From: Caulobacter sp. Root343
GTDB lineage: Bacteria; Pseudomonadota; Alphaproteobacteria; Caulobacterales; Caulobacteraceae
Reading direction: 5' to 3'
NCBI RefSeq assembly: GCF_001425745.1
Contig: NZ_LMDF01000006.1
Span: forward strand, 568,036 to 632,035
Length of the DNA: 64,000 nt
This document shows, piece by piece, positions 10,478 through 19,696 of this stretch. Each line of letters starts with the position of its first letter. Within the stretch, counting starts at the first letter, position 1. The translations under genes and the position numbers were made by a program. The notes under the pieces are model-generated. The model had not been told where the DNA came from and did not search any database. It saw only the letters and a list, made by a program, of their open reading frames with translations.

Positions 10478-11941
10478 TCAGGCTCCCTCGAACGCGGCGG
10501 CGAAGCGCACCGGCGTCAAGGCCGGGCAGCGGCTGTCGGGGCCGGGCAGGCGGACGTCGGGGCTGTCGACGGCGAAGGCTGAGGCGTCGGGCGTCTCGAC
10601 CTCCGGCGGCTTGTCGTCGGCATTGGGGAAGGCCGTAACGCCCAGGATCTTGCGGCGCTTGTCGGCGAAGGCGGCCTCCTGGGCGGAGCGGGTTGCGGCG
10701 ACGGCGTCGGCGACCAGGCCGCTCTCCAGCGTCTTGATCATCCCGCCAGCGCCTTCGATGGCCTGAAAACCGCCCCAGGCGGCGCGGGCCAGCTGGTCGG
10801 TCAGGTTGTCCAGGTACCAGGCCCCGCCAGCCGGATCGGCGACGCGGCCCAGATGGCTCTCCTCCATCAGGACCAGCTGGGTGTTGCGGGCCTGACGCCG
10901 GGCGAAGGTGGTGGGCAGGCCGATGGCGTCGGTGAAGGCGTCCAGCAGGATCGCGTCGGCCCCGCCGATCGCCCCGGCGAAGCCCGCCGAGGTCAGGCGC
11001 AGCAGGTTGGTCCAGGCGTCGGCCTTGGCCAGCATCCGGCGCGAGGAGCGGGCTTCGATCCTCGGCGCGACCGAGACCCCGCAGGCCTCCGTCAGCCGCG
11101 CCCACATCGCCTTGGCGGCGCGGAGCTTGGCGACGCCGGTGAAGTATTCGCCGTCCAGGCTGACGCCCAGGACGATGCGGCCGAAGGCCTCGTCCATCGA
11201 GAGGCCCGAGCGGACCAGCGCCTTGGCGTAGGCTAGGGCGCTGGCGGTCATCACCGCCAGCTCCTCGGTGTTCGAGCCGCCGGCCTCGTGGGCCGCGCGG
11301 CCGGTGGCCAGGAACAGGCTGGCCTTGACGTAGGTCTGCGCCAAGCGCGAGCCGACCGTGGCGGCGTTGAACACGTGGCTCTCGATCGGGCCAGGGCTGA
11401 CGCCGGCCTGGGCGAAGGCGGTCAGCGGGTCCATGTGGAAGGCCAGCGGCGCATTGGGCGCGGCCTTGGCCAGGGCGCCGAGCCAATCGGCGGCCTTCGG
11501 GCCCAGGAAACCGGCGTCCAGCGCGACGGGAGCCAGGTCGAGCATGACGCCCGACAGCGCCGTGGAAAGATTTTCCGCCGAACCGACCGCGACGCCGTTC
11601 GCGCCGGTCGGGTCCAGCTGCAGCAGCACCGAGGCCGCGCCGCCTTCCAGGTCGGTCACGACATCCTTGGCTACGCGAACAGGATCGGGGTGAGCGGCGC
11701 GAACCCGCAGGTCCCACGGACGCTCGGGATCGCGGGCGCGCAGGTCGCGAGCGACGGCGACGCCATCCTCGGCGGTGTACAGCGGCTGGATCGTCAGGCC
11801 GTCGGGCGTGGTGACGGTCAGGGCCTCATCAAAGCTCTGGCCCTTCAGGGTCTTCTCGACCAGGGCCATCCAGCGGGCGCGGGTCGCCGCGTCGCCTTGG
11901 GCGCCAAATTCCTCGGCCAGGGGCGTGGTCGCCACGGTCAA
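10478..11941 (-). CDS. mutA: methylmalonyl-CoA mutase small subunit, lacking B12-like domain
   Basis: A 487-residue protein homologous to the barrel domain of the mutase small subunit, which pairs with MutB to stabilise the heterodimer and does not itself catalyse. Related stretches include SLDGEYFTGVAKLRAAKAMWARLTEACGV, ARRQARNTQLVLMEESHLGRVADPAGGAWY and AWGGFQAIEGAGGMI (each shown as a family landmark). Small subunits in actinobacteria are usually above 600 residues because they keep a degenerate cobalamin-binding domain; here the protein ends shortly after the barrel, so that domain is absent. The start is TTG at 11941 with an AGGAG nine bases upstream; a GTG at 11935 is an alternative. 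Confidence 0.9.
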   Translation of the reverse strand: MTVATTPLAEEFGAQGDAATRARWMALVEKTLKGQSFDEALTVTTPDGLTIQPLYTAEDGVAVARDLRARDPERPWDLRVRAAHPDPVRVAKDVVTDLEGGAASVLLQLDPTGANGVAVGSAENLSTALSGVMLDLAPVALDAGFLGPKAADWLGALAKAAPNAPLAFHMDPLTAFAQAGVSPGPIESHVFNAATVGSRLAQTYVKASLFLATGRAAHEAGGSNTEELAVMTASALAYAKALVRSGLSMDEAFGRIVLGVSLDGEYFTGVAKLRAAKAMWARLTEACGVSVAPRIEARSSRRMLAKADAWTNLLRLTSAGFAGAIGGADAILLDAFTDAIGLPTTFARRQARNTQLVLMEESHLGRVADPAGGAWYLDNLTDQLARAAWGGFQAIEGAGGMIKTLESGLVADAVAATRSAQEAAFADKRRKILGVTAFPNADDKPPEVETPDASAFAVDSPDVRLPGPDSRCPALTPVRFAAAFEGA

Positions 11942-12029
11942 AGCGTCTCTCTCCTGCGGTGCAGCATTTTTTGTCTTTTGAACCGTGATGCGCTCCTGCC
12001 CTTGGGGCCGTCAAGCCTTGCGCCCGAGC

Positions 12030-12043
12030 TAAACGATCGTTTA
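12030..12043. promoter_or_regulatory. perfect 14-bp palindrome between mutA and the nitronate monooxygenase gene
   Basis: TAAACGATCGTTTA is its own reverse complement and sits in the 160-bp gap between divergent mutA and the monooxygenase gene, about 60 bases before the latter's ATG. Size and symmetry fit a TetR-family (for instance fatty- or branched-chain-acid regulator) operator. No regulator gene is adjacent. Confidence 0.5.
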
Positions 12044-12103
12044 ATCTGAACGGCGATCATATATGTCGGCGCCGCAAGCCGATCTCCAAAGGGGAGCTCT
12101 TCC

Positions 12104-13111
12104 ATGGCCTTGCCGCCAATCCTGCGTGACCGCCTGCGCCTGCCGGTCATCGCCTCGCCGCTGTTCATCATCAGCAATCCCGACCTGGTGATCGCCCAGT
12201 GCAAGGCGGGGATCGTCGGCGCGTTCCCGTCGCTGAACGCCCGGCCGCTGTCGCAGCTGGACGAGTGGCTGGCCCGGATCACCGAGGAGCTGGCCGCCCA
12301 TGACCGCGCCCATCCGGAAGCGCCCTCGGCCCCGTTCGCGGTCAATCAGATCGTCCACAAGACCAACAACCGCCTCGAAGACGACATCGCGATGTGCGTC
12401 AAATACAAGGTCCCGGTGGTCATCACCTCGCTGGGCGCCCGCGAGGACCTGAACCAGGCGATCCACTCGTACGGTGGGATCACTCTGCATGACGTGATCA
12501 CCGACCGCTTCGCCCGCAAAGCCATCGAGAAGGGCGCCGACGGCCTGATCCCGGTCGCGGCCGGCGCCGGCGGCCATGCCGGCACCCTGTCGCCGTTCGC
12601 CCTGATCCAGGAGATCCGCCAGTGGTTCGACGGGCCGGTGGCGCTGTCGGGCTCGATCGCCTCGGGCCGCTCGATCCTGGCCGCCCAGGCCATGGGCGCG
12701 GACCTGGCCTATGTCGGCTCGGCCTTCATCGCGACCCAGGAGGCCAACGCCGTCGAGGGCTACAAGCAGATGATCGTCGACAGCAAGGCCGACGACATCC
12801 TCTACTCGAACCTGTTCACCGGGGTGCACGGCAACTATCTGCGCCCCTCGGTGGTCAAGGCGGGCCTGGATCCGGCGAACCTGCCGGTCAGCGATCCGTC
12901 GGCCATGAACTTCGGTTCGGGCGGCAACCAGGAGGCCAAGGCCTGGCGCGACATCTGGGGCTGCGGCCAGGGCATCGGCGCCATCGAAAACGTGCTGACC
13001 GCCGGCGAACTCATCGCCAAGTTCTCGGCGGAGTACGAGCAAGCCAAGGCCGAACTGGCGGCCAAGACGGCGCTTACGTCCGGAAATCATTTGGCTTTCG
13101 CCGCCGAATAG
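12104..13111 (+). CDS. nitronate monooxygenase family flavoprotein
   Basis: A 335-residue FMN-dependent enzyme of the NMO / 2-nitropropane dioxygenase family. Typical elements are the N-terminal PVIASPLFIISNPDLVIAQ, the FAVNQIVH strand, the catalytic-region GAGGHAGTLSPF with the conserved His, and the phosphate-binding GSIASGRSILAAQAMGADL. Family members oxidise alkyl nitronates such as propionate-3-nitronate; others are enoyl reductases or have unknown substrates. Being divergent from methylmalonyl-CoA mutase fits protection of propionyl-type metabolism from nitronates, but that is inference. It starts at 12104, after a GGGGAG site. Confidence 0.85.
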   Translation: MALPPILRDRLRLPVIASPLFIISNPDLVIAQCKAGIVGAFPSLNARPLSQLDEWLARITEELAAHDRAHPEAPSAPFAVNQIVHKTNNRLEDDIAMCVKYKVPVVITSLGAREDLNQAIHSYGGITLHDVITDRFARKAIEKGADGLIPVAAGAGGHAGTLSPFALIQEIRQWFDGPVALSGSIASGRSILAAQAMGADLAYVGSAFIATQEANAVEGYKQMIVDSKADDILYSNLFTGVHGNYLRPSVVKAGLDPANLPVSDPSAMNFGSGGNQEAKAWRDIWGCGQGIGAIENVLTAGELIAKFSAEYEQAKAELAAKTALTSGNHLAFAAE

Positions 13112-13124
13112 GCGGGTAAGGCAC

Positions 13125-13148
13125 GGGGATGGAGCGACCTCCGTCCCC
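13125..13148 (+). terminator. candidate terminator hairpin after the monooxygenase gene
   Basis: GGGGATGGA (13125-13133) can pair with TCCGTCCCC (13140-13148), nine base pairs including one G-U, loop GCGACC. Only a short T run (CTTTC) follows, so it is a weak intrinsic terminator candidate; the downstream CCCCGGCTTTCGC also resembles a half copy of the family 2 repeat. Confidence 0.35.
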
Positions 13149-13205
13149 GGCTTTCGCGGCGAGGTGATGCTTGGAGCGATCTCAATCCGCTCCAGGAGCC
13201 CCTCA

Positions 13206-13946
13206 ATGTTCGACGACGTCACGCCCCGCCTCGGCCTGCCCTATGTGGTCGCCGCCCAGGCCCAGAAGCACATTCCCATCAACGAGAGCCTCGCCCGGCT
13301 GGACGGCTTGGTACAGTTGGCGGTCGAGAGCCGTTCGGTCTCGGCCCAGCCCGCCAGTCCCGTCGCCGGGGGGGTCTGGATCCTGCCGGCCGGCTCGACG
13401 GGCGCGGCGTGGACCGGTCAGGCCGCCGGAACCCTGATGCGCTTCGAGGCCGGCGCTTGGGAAGCCTTGCTCCCCGCCGAGGGCGTGCTGGCCTGGGTCA
13501 AGGACGAGAACCAGGTGGTCGCTTTCGACGGCGCGGCCTGGACGCCGCTGTCGGCGACGTTCCGCGCGACAACCGCCGCCGCGTCGCCGGGCCTGGCCAA
13601 CACCCGGCTGGAGATCGTGGAGCAGGAGGTGACCGTGACGGGCGCCGCGACGGCGACGACGATCCTCATCCCGAACCGCGCCATCGTGCTGGCGGTCTCG
13701 ACCCGCACGACGCTCGCGGTGACCGGCGCGACCTCGTACAATTGCGGCGTCTCGGGTGACGCCAGCAAGTTCGGCGGTTCGCTGGGCGTGGCCAAGAATT
13801 CCAGCAATGTCGGGGTGGTCGGGCCGACGGCCTACTACGCCGACACGCCGGTGCTGCTGACGGCCGTCGGCGGGAATTTCGTGGCCGGCAAGGTGCGGGT
13901 GGCGATCCACCTGCTGCGTTTCGACGCGCCGGCGGCCGTGGCCTGA
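13206..13946 (+). CDS. DUF2793 domain protein (phage/GTA-type structural protein)
   Basis: A 246-residue protein starting at 13206 with AGGAG seven bases upstream. Residues ~1-95 match DUF2793 (RLGLPYVVAAQAQKHIPINE, then GVWILPAGSTGAAWTGQA and ALMRFEAGAWEAL-like strands), a module found in tail-fibre-like proteins of phages and in gene-transfer-agent or prophage regions of alphaproteobacteria. The C-terminal part is beta-rich (EVTVTGAATATTILIPNRAIVLAV) and resembles a small tail-spike tip. No other phage gene is nearby, so this is an isolated gene: either a domesticated fragment or a surface protein. Confidence 0.75.
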   Translation: MFDDVTPRLGLPYVVAAQAQKHIPINESLARLDGLVQLAVESRSVSAQPASPVAGGVWILPAGSTGAAWTGQAAGTLMRFEAGAWEALLPAEGVLAWVKDENQVVAFDGAAWTPLSATFRATTAAASPGLANTRLEIVEQEVTVTGAATATTILIPNRAIVLAVSTRTTLAVTGATSYNCGVSGDASKFGGSLGVAKNSSNVGVVGPTAYYADTPVLLTAVGGNFVAGKVRVAIHLLRFDAPAAVA

Positions 13947-13988
13947 CGCGTTGACGGCGCGGGCTCGAGCCGCTACACGCCGCCCCAC

Positions 13989-14104
13989 CTTTGGGGAGTA
14001 GCCGCCCGCGCCTATCAGCGGGCCCCGCCGTCAACATACTTGATCCTTCGGGATCATGGCGCGGGGAAGGGAAGCGGACTTGCAGCTTCCTTGGCGAGAC
14101 CAAT
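13989..14104 (+). ncRNA. yybP-ykoY manganese riboswitch aptamer
   Basis: The stretch upstream of the UPF0016 gene has the conserved yybP-ykoY parts in order. TTGGGGAGTAGCC (13991-14003) is the signature 5' loop, with P1 TTGG pairing to CCAA at 14100-14103. A hairpin CCCGC...GCGGG (14005-14022) follows. Then CCCCGC...GCGGGG encloses GTCAACATAC and a GATCC-TTCG-GGATC stem. A GGAAGC...GCTTCC hairpin comes next, and finally GGCGAGACC, the second conserved loop. These two loops form the Mn2+ site in known structures of the class. The class controls Mn exporters, and a UPF0016 exporter gene follows. It probably raises expression at high Mn2+. Confidence 0.88.
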
Positions 14105-14118
14105 GGCGCCGATCTCCA

Positions 14119-14172
14119 TCCGGGCCGGGTGGGGTGTCGACGCTATTGGCATGCCCGGCCCGGAAGGTTTTT
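14119..14172 (+). terminator. intrinsic terminator / expression platform of the Mn riboswitch
   Basis: A perfect ten-base stem, CCGGGCCGGG (14120-14129) with CCCGGCCCGG (14154-14163), is followed within four bases by TTTTT (14168-14172). It ends eight bases before the ATG of the exporter gene, and the only purine-rich stretch that could bind ribosomes (GGAAGG) lies in its 3' flank. The hairpin could therefore stop transcription, hide the ribosome site, or both. ATTGG at 14145-14149 in its loop can pair with the CCAAT of P1, a possible alternative fold. Confidence 0.75.
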
Positions 14173-14180
14173 AGAGCTCC

Positions 14181-14756
14181 ATGGAATCCCTGCTCGTCTC
14201 GACCCTGGTCGTGGCCATCGCCGAGATCGGCGACAAGACCCAGCTGCTGGCCATCATCCTGGCCACCCGGTTCAAGAAGCCGATCCCGATCATCCTGGGC
14301 ATCCTGGTCGCCACCTTGGCCAACCACGCCCTGGCGGCCACGGCCGGCTATTGGGTCGCCGACCTGCTGAGCGGCGTCGCATTCAAGTGGGCGATCGCCG
14401 TCTCGTTCGTGGCCATGGCGGCCTGGGCCCTGATCCCCGACAAGGCCGACGACGAGGACGCCGGCGGCGCGGGCCGCTACGGCGTGTTCCTGACCACCGC
14501 CATCGCCTTCTTCCTGGTCGAGATGGGCGACAAGACCCAGATCGCCACCGTCGCCCTGGGGGCCAAGTTCCACTCGATCGCCTGGGTCGCCGCCGGCACC
14601 ACCCTGGGCATGATGCTGGCCAACGTCCCGGCGGTGTATCTGGGCGAGGCGGCGACCAAGGTCGTGCCGCTGAAGTACGTGCGTATTGGGGCGGCGGTGA
14701 TCTTCCTGGCTTTGGGGCTGTGGCAGGTGGCGGAGCTAGTGGGGGTGTTCGGCTAG
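14181..14756 (+). CDS. UPF0016/TMEM165-GDT1 family Mn2+ exporter
   Basis: A 191-residue inner-membrane protein with six predicted helices arranged as two homologous halves, each with the family motif E-x-G-D-K-(T/S): AEIGDKTQLLA near residue 14 and VEMGDKTQIATVALG near residue 115. An acidic cytoplasmic loop (PDKADDEDAGGAG) separates the halves. Bacterial members such as MneA export manganese, and eukaryotic TMEM165/Gdt1 move Mn2+/Ca2+. The upstream Mn riboswitch and terminator give independent support for a role in Mn2+ detoxification. The ribosome site is poor, as expected if it is embedded in the switch. Confidence 0.92.
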   Translation: MESLLVSTLVVAIAEIGDKTQLLAIILATRFKKPIPIILGILVATLANHALAATAGYWVADLLSGVAFKWAIAVSFVAMAAWALIPDKADDEDAGGAGRYGVFLTTAIAFFLVEMGDKTQIATVALGAKFHSIAWVAAGTTLGMMLANVPAVYLGEAATKVVPLKYVRIGAAVIFLALGLWQVAELVGVFG

Positions 14757-14768
14757 AGCTCCAACGGC

Positions 14769-14869
14769 TGTCATCCCGGACAAGCGCGCTAGCGCGCCGA
14801 TCCGGGACCGCCGGAAGCGCTGAGCCTGTTGCGGTCCCGGGTCTGCGCTGCGCTACGCCCGGGATGACA
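14769..14869. repeat. REP-like palindromic element, family 1, copy A
   Basis: The element starts TGTCATCCCGG and ends CCCGGGATGACA. Inside are GATCCGGGACCG and TGCGGTCCCGGG, forming a second, nested inverted pair. The same layout of about 100 bp occurs at 19015-19114 and 26739-26835. It lies between the exporter gene and the oxoprolinase gene. Confidence 0.65.
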
Positions 14870-14918
14870 ATGGTTGTGGACGCGCTATGAGGTGGCGAGC
14901 CAAGGAGTCCCGCCCCCC

Positions 14919-17900
14919 ATGACCCATGATCCGACCGCGCGCGGCTGGGAGTTCTGGATCGACCGGGGCGGCACCTTCACCGATATCGTCGCGCGGCGTC
15001 CGGACGGATCGCTGGTCACCCACAAGCTGCTGTCGGAGAACCCCGAGCGCTACGCCGACGCCGCCGTCGCGGGCGTCCGGGCCCTGCTGCCCGAGGGCGC
15101 GAGCATCGACGCGGTGAAGATGGGTACCACGGTGGCCACCAACGCCCTGCTCGAACGCAAGGGCGAGCCGATGGTGCTGGCGATCACGGCGGGCCACGCC
15201 GACGCCCTGCGCATCGGCTATCAGGCGCGGCCCAAGTTGTTCGAGCGCCACATCGTCAAGCCCGAGGCCCTCTACGACCGGGTTGTCGAGATCGACGAGC
15301 GGATCAGCGTCGAGGGCCAGGTGCTGCGGCCGCTGGACGAGGATGTGGCGCGGGCGGGGCTGCGGGCTGCGTTCGACGAAGGCTTCCGGGCCGTCGCCAT
15401 CGTACTGTTGCATGGCTTTCGCTTCACCGACCACGAGGCGCGGGTGGCTCGCATCGCGCGCGAGATCGGCTTCACCCAGGTCTCGGTCAGCCACGAGGTC
15501 AGCCCGCTGATGAAGCTGGTCGGGCGGGGCGACACCACGGTGGTCGACGCCTACCTGTCGCCGATCCTGCGGCGCTATGTGGATCAGGTCAGCGACGCGC
15601 TTCAAGCGAAGGATGGGGGCGAGGACACGCGGCTCCTCTTCATGCAGTCGAACGGCGGTCTGACCGACGCGCGGGCCTTCCGGGGCAAGGACGCCATTCT
15701 GTCCGGCCCGGCCGGCGGCGTGGTCGGCATGGCGCGGACGGCGGAGGAGGCCGGCTTCACGCGGGTGATCGGCTTCGACATGGGCGGCACCTCGACCGAC
15801 GTCTGCCACTTCGCGGGCCAGTACGAACGCGCCTTCGAGACGGTGGTGGCCGGGGTGCGGATGCGCGCGCCGATGATGAACATCCACACCGTGGCGGCCG
15901 GCGGGGGCTCGATCTGTTCGTTCGACGGGGCGCGGCTGCGCGTGGGCCCGGCCTCGGCCGGCGCGGTCCCCGGCCCGGCGGCCTATCGCCGGGGCGGACC
16001 GCTGACGGTGACGGACTGCAACGTCATGCTGGGCAAGCTGCGGCCGGAGTTCTTCCCCAAGGTGTTCGGGCCGAATGGCGACCGGCCGCTGGACGCCGAG
16101 GCCGTGGCGCGCGGCTTCGACGCCGTGGCGGCCGAAATCGCCAAAGCGACCGGCAAGGCCATGACCTCGCAGGAGGTCGCCGAAGGCTTCGTCACCATCG
16201 CCGTCGAGAACATGGCCAAGGCCGTGCGGCAGATCTCGATCCAGCGCGGCTATGACGTCACCCGCTATGTGCTGGCCTGTTTCGGCGGGGCGGGCGGCCA
16301 GCACGCTTGTCTGGTCGCCGACGCCCTAGGCATGACGCAGGTGATGATCCACCCGTTCGCCGGGGTGCTCAGCGCCTACGGCATGGGCTTGGCCGACCTG
16401 CGCTTGATCCGCGAGCAGACGGTCGAGCGGCCGCTGGATGAGGCATCCGATCTTGCCGAACGGGCCGCCGTACTGGCGATCGAAGCCGAAGCCGCCCTGC
16501 GCACCCAGGCCGTGCCCGTCGCGTCGGTCGAGACCGTGGCGACCTTGCGCGTGAAGTACGCCGGGACCGACACGCCGCTGGTCGTCCCGCTGGCGGATGC
16601 GGCCGGCGTCCGCGCGGCGTTCGAGAATCTGCACCAGCGGCGTTTCGGTTTCGCCTCGCCGACCACGCCGCTGGTCGTCGAGACCTTGTCGGTGGAAGCG
16701 ATCGGCCACTCGGACGCGGGAAGCGCGCCGGACCTAAAATCCGTTGGAGCAGATCAAACCGCCGAGCCGCTCGCCACGGTCGACGTCCGCATGGCCGGCG
16801 AGGTCCACGCCACACCGGTGTTCGACCGCGAGGCCCTGGCCTTCGGCGCCGCGATCCCGGGCCCCGCCATCATCCGCGAGGCGACCGGCACGACCATCGT
16901 CGAGCCTGGCTGGCGCGCCACGGTCGATCCTCGCCTGAACCTGATCCTCGACCGGATCGTCGCCCTGCCGGCCCGCAAGGCGATCGGAACCGAGGCCGAT
17001 CCGGTCATGCTGGAGGTGTTCAACAACCTGTTCATGGCGGTCGCCGAGGAGATGGGCTTCGCGCTGCAGAACACCGCCTATTCGGTCAATATCAAGGAGC
17101 GGCTGGACTTCTCCTGCGCCCTGTTCGATCGCGACGGAAACCTGATCGCCAATGCTCCGCACATGCCGGTGCACCTGGGCTCGATGGGCGACAGCGTGCG
17201 GGCCATCCGCGACGCCCGCGAGGGCGACGGCCGGGGCATGAGGTCGGGTGACGTCTACATGCTGAACGCCCCCTACAACGGCGGCACCCACCTGCCGGAC
17301 GTGACGGTGGTCATGCCGGTGTTCGACGCGGCGGGGGCGCTGCTGTTCTACGTCGCCGCGCGGGGCCATCAGGGCGACATCGGCGGGATCACCCCCGGCT
17401 CGATGCCGCCGACCAGCCGGACGGTCGAGGAAGAGGGCGTCCTGATCGAGAACTTCCTGCTGGTCGAGGGCGGCCGGTTCAGGGAGGCCGAGACCCGCGC
17501 GCTGCTGGCCTCGGGCCGGTGGCCGGCGCGCAATCCCGACCAGAACATCGGTGACCTGAAGGCCCAGATCGCCGCCTGCGCGCGCGGCGCCGAGGCTCTG
17601 ACCGGCCTGGTCGCCGAGTTCGGCCAGGAGGTCGTCGAGGCCTATATGGCCCACGTGCAGGACAATGCCGAGGAGGCCGTGCGCCGCGTGCTGGCCACCT
17701 TGGAGAGCGGCGCGTTCGCCTACGAGCTGGACGACGGTTCGGTGGTGAAGGTCGCCATCACGGTCGATCAGCAGGCTCGCACGGCGCGCGTCGATTTCAC
17801 CGGAACAAGCGACCAGGTCCCGACCAACTTCAACGCCCCGGCCTCGATCTGCCGGGCGGCGGCGCTCTACGTGTTCCGCACTCTGGTCGACGACGAGATC

Positions 17901-18530
17901 CCGATGAACGACGGCTGCCTGCGGCCGGTAGAGCTGGTCATTCCGGAGGGTTCGATGCTGCGGCCGCGCTATCCGGCGGCGGTGGTGGCGGGCAATGTCG
18001 AGACCAGCCAGGTGGTGGTCGACGCCCTCTATGGCGCGTTGGGCGTGATGGCGGCGGCGCAAGGGACGATGAACAACTTCACGTTCGGCGATGACCGTCG
18101 GCAATACTACGAGACCATCTGCGGCGGCTCCGGCGCGGGGCCGGGCTTCGCCGGGACCGACGCGGTCCAGACCCACATGACCAACAGCCGCCTGACCGAC
18201 CCCGAGGTGCTGGAAACCCGTTATCCGGTGCTGGTCGAGGCGTTCTCGATCCGGCGCGGCTCGGGCGGGGCGGGCGGTTATCGCGGCGGCGACGGTGTCG
18301 TGCGCAAGATCGGCTTCCGCGAGCCGATGACCGCCACCTTGCTCTCCAACCGCCGCCGCGTGCCGCCGTTCGGGTTGGAGGGCGGCGAGCCCGGCGCGGT
18401 CGGCAAGGCGTGGATCGAGCGAGCGGATGGCGGCGTGCGGACGATGGCGGCCACCGACCTCGTCGAGGTCGACGCGGGCGACACGATCGTCATCGAGACG
18501 CCCGGCGGCGGCGGCTGGGGAAGGGCGTGA
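14919..18530 (+). CDS. 5-oxoprolinase (ATP-hydrolysing), fused HyuA-HyuB form
   Basis: A 1203-residue protein in which hydantoinase A-type (residues ~10-690) and hydantoinase B-type (~700-1200) modules are fused, the layout of 5-oxoprolinase, which converts 5-oxo-L-proline to glutamate with ATP. The N-terminal phosphate loop [11 protein letters not shown] and [14 protein letters not shown] belong to the HyuA ATPase-like fold, as does [11 protein letters not shown]. The B half holds [29 protein letters not shown] and [11 protein letters not shown]. Relatives include acetone and acetophenone carboxylases and hydantoinases, which are usually split, so oxoprolinase is favoured. The ATG at 14919 follows AAGGAG by 11 bases. 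The TGA overlaps the next ATG by one base. Confidence 0.88.
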   Translation: MTHDPTARGWEFWIDRGGTFTDIVARRPDGSLVTHKLLSENPERYADAAVAGVRALLPEGASIDAVKMGTTVATNALLERKGEPMVLAITAGHADALRIGYQARPKLFERHIVKPEALYDRVVEIDERISVEGQVLRPLDEDVARAGLRAAFDEGFRAVAIVLLHGFRFTDHEARVARIAREIGFTQVSVSHEVSPLMKLVGRGDTTVVDAYLSPILRRYVDQVSDALQAKDGGEDTRLLFMQSNGGLTDARAFRGKDAILSGPAGGVVGMARTAEEAGFTRVIGFDMGGTSTDVCHFAGQYERAFETVVAGVRMRAPMMNIHTVAAGGGSICSFDGARLRVGPASAGAVPGPAAYRRGGPLTVTDCNVMLGKLRPEFFPKVFGPNGDRPLDAEAVARGFDAVAAEIAKATGKAMTSQEVAEGFVTIAVENMAKAVRQISIQRGYDVTRYVLACFGGAGGQHACLVADALGMTQVMIHPFAGVLSAYGMGLADLRLIREQTVERPLDEASDLAERAAVLAIEAEAALRTQAVPVASVETVATLRVKYAGTDTPLVVPLADAAGVRAAFENLHQRRFGFASPTTPLVVETLSVEAIGHSDAGSAPDLKSVGADQTAEPLATVDVRMAGEVHATPVFDREALAFGAAIPGPAIIREATGTTIVEPGWRATVDPRLNLILDRIVALPARKAIGTEADPVMLEVFNNLFMAVAEEMGFALQNTAYSVNIKERLDFSCALFDRDGNLIANAPHMPVHLGSMGDSVRAIRDAREGDGRGMRSGDVYMLNAPYNGGTHLPDVTVVMPVFDAAGALLFYVAARGHQGDIGGITPGSMPPTSRTVEEEGVLIENFLLVEGGRFREAETRALLASGRWPARNPDQNIGDLKAQIAACARGAEALTGLVAEFGQEVVEAYMAHVQDNAEEAVRRVLATLESGAFAYELDDGSVVKVAITVDQQARTARVDFTGTSDQVPTNFNAPASICRAAALYVFRTLVDDEIPMNDGCLRPVELVIPEGSMLRPRYPAAVVAGNVETSQVVVDALYGALGVMAAAQGTMNNFTFGDDRRQYYETICGGSGAGPGFAGTDAVQTHMTNSRLTDPEVLETRYPVLVEAFSIRRGSGGAGGYRGGDGVVRKIGFREPMTATLLSNRRRVPPFGLEGGEPGAVGKAWIERADGGVRTMAATDLVEVDAGDTIVIETPGGGGWGRA

Positions 18531-19006
18531 TGGCCAGGGCCAGTGTGCTGTTCGTCTGTCTGGGCAACATCTGTCGCTCGCCCCTGGCCGAGGGTGCGTT
18601 CCGGGCGGAAGCCGAGCGCCTGGGGCTGGACGTCGTCGTCGACTCCGCCGGCACGGGCGGCTGGCACGCGGGCGATCCGCCGGACCCGCGCTCGGTCGGT
18701 GTGGCCCGCCGCAACGGCGTCGACATCGGCGGCCAGCGGGCTCGCAAGGTGACGAAGGACGACTTCCGGACCTTCACCCACATCTACGCCCTGGATCACG
18801 ACAACCTGGAAGGCCTGCGGGCCATCGCCCCGCGCGACGCGACGGCCGAGGTCGGGCTGCTGCTGGACCTGGTTCCCGGCCACGAGGGCAGGGCGGTGGC
18901 CGATCCCTACTACGGCGACGACACCGGCTTCGACGTGACCTGGCGTGATGTGGTGATGGCGGCCCAGGTGCTGGCGCGGCGGTTGGCGGATGAGGGGTGG
19001 CGATAA
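18530..19006 (+). CDS. low-molecular-weight protein tyrosine phosphatase
   Basis: A 158-residue LMW-PTP. The N-terminal active-site loop CLGNICRSP (CX5R, nucleophilic Cys10) and the C-terminal general-acid motif ADPYYGDD are both present, as is the D-S-A-G-T-G stretch typical of the fold. It should remove phosphate from tyrosine (or arginine) in the cytoplasm; the substrate is unknown. Its ATG shares one base with the oxoprolinase stop (TGATG), so the two are translationally coupled. No tyrosine kinase or capsule cluster lies nearby. Confidence 0.92.
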   Translation: MARASVLFVCLGNICRSPLAEGAFRAEAERLGLDVVVDSAGTGGWHAGDPPDPRSVGVARRNGVDIGGQRARKVTKDDFRTFTHIYALDHDNLEGLRAIAPRDATAEVGLLLDLVPGHEGRAVADPYYGDDTGFDVTWRDVVMAAQVLARRLADEGWR

Positions 19007-19014
19007 AAGAGTTA

Positions 19015-19114
19015 TGTCATCCCGGCCGCAGCGCAGCGGAGAGCCGGGACCGCCACAAGCGCCGAGCTTCTTGCGGTCCCGGATCGGCGCGCTCCGCGTT
19101 TGTCCGGGATGACA
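19015..19114. repeat. REP-like palindromic element, family 1, copy B
   Basis: It starts TGTCATCCCGG and ends CCGGGATGACA, with an inner GAGCCGGGACCGCC and TTGCGGTCCCGGAT pair. It sits between two convergent genes, where it could also act as a two-way transcript end. Confidence 0.65.
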
Positions 19115-19122
19115 GGGATTTC

Positions 19123-19695
19123 TCAGTGCAACGTCGGCCTCCGCACCGGCGCCGCCACGACCTCCGGCGCATCGAAGCGCATCGGCAGGGCCTTGCCGTC
19201 GTTGGCCAGCGCCGTGTTCAGAAAGCGCGCCATCACCGTCACCGCCTCGGGCGTGACGACCATGCCTTCGAGCAGGCGGCCGGCGATCTCGGGCGAGGCG
19301 GGGCAGACGCCGCAGGCGGTGATCAGGCGCTGCTCGTCGTCGGCATAGCCGCCGCAGCAGGGCGCGGAGACGCAGAGCGGCCGCCGCACCTGACCCTCGA
19401 TCGCGGTCATCATCAGGATGAAGGCGGTGGCCACCCGGGATGAAACCAGGGCGCCGGCCTTCTTCGACAGGCGCGCGCCGGGCTCCTCGCCCAGCACCCG
19501 GGCGGTGACCCACTGGCGCAGCATCCAGAGCAGGAGGCGCTCGCCGTCAGCCAGGCCCACGGGGCCGCAATGGTTCAGGTGAGTTTCGGAGAAAGGGTCG
19601 GACCGCACGCCGTAAATCTCCTCGCCAGACAGGGGGCCGACACCCGCCATGGCGAACCGATCTCGGTGAGCGGCCCGACGCGTTCTTGCGAACAC
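19123..19695 (-). CDS. hypothetical protein with CC motif (possibly DUF6628-like)
   Basis: A 190-residue protein of unknown function. It holds a long helical segment (ALVSSRVATAFILMMTAIEGQ) followed by a cysteine cluster, RPLCVSAPCCGGYADDE and ITACGVCPASP, and a helical C-terminus. The arrangement of helix then PCC recalls DUF6628 proteins, but I cannot confirm it. The start is uncertain. A GTG at 19695 coincides with the transcript start predicted from the promoter just upstream, which would make it leaderless; an ATG at 19650 is the alternative. The cysteines could bind metal or an Fe-S cluster, though this is only suggestive. Confidence 0.55.
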   Translation of the reverse strand: MFARTRRAAHRDRFAMAGVGPLSGEEIYGVRSDPFSETHLNHCGPVGLADGERLLLWMLRQWVTARVLGEEPGARLSKKAGALVSSRVATAFILMMTAIEGQVRRPLCVSAPCCGGYADDEQRLITACGVCPASPEIAGRLLEGMVVTPEAVTVMARFLNTALANDGKALPMRFDAPEVVAAPVRRPTLH

Positions 19696-19696
19696 T

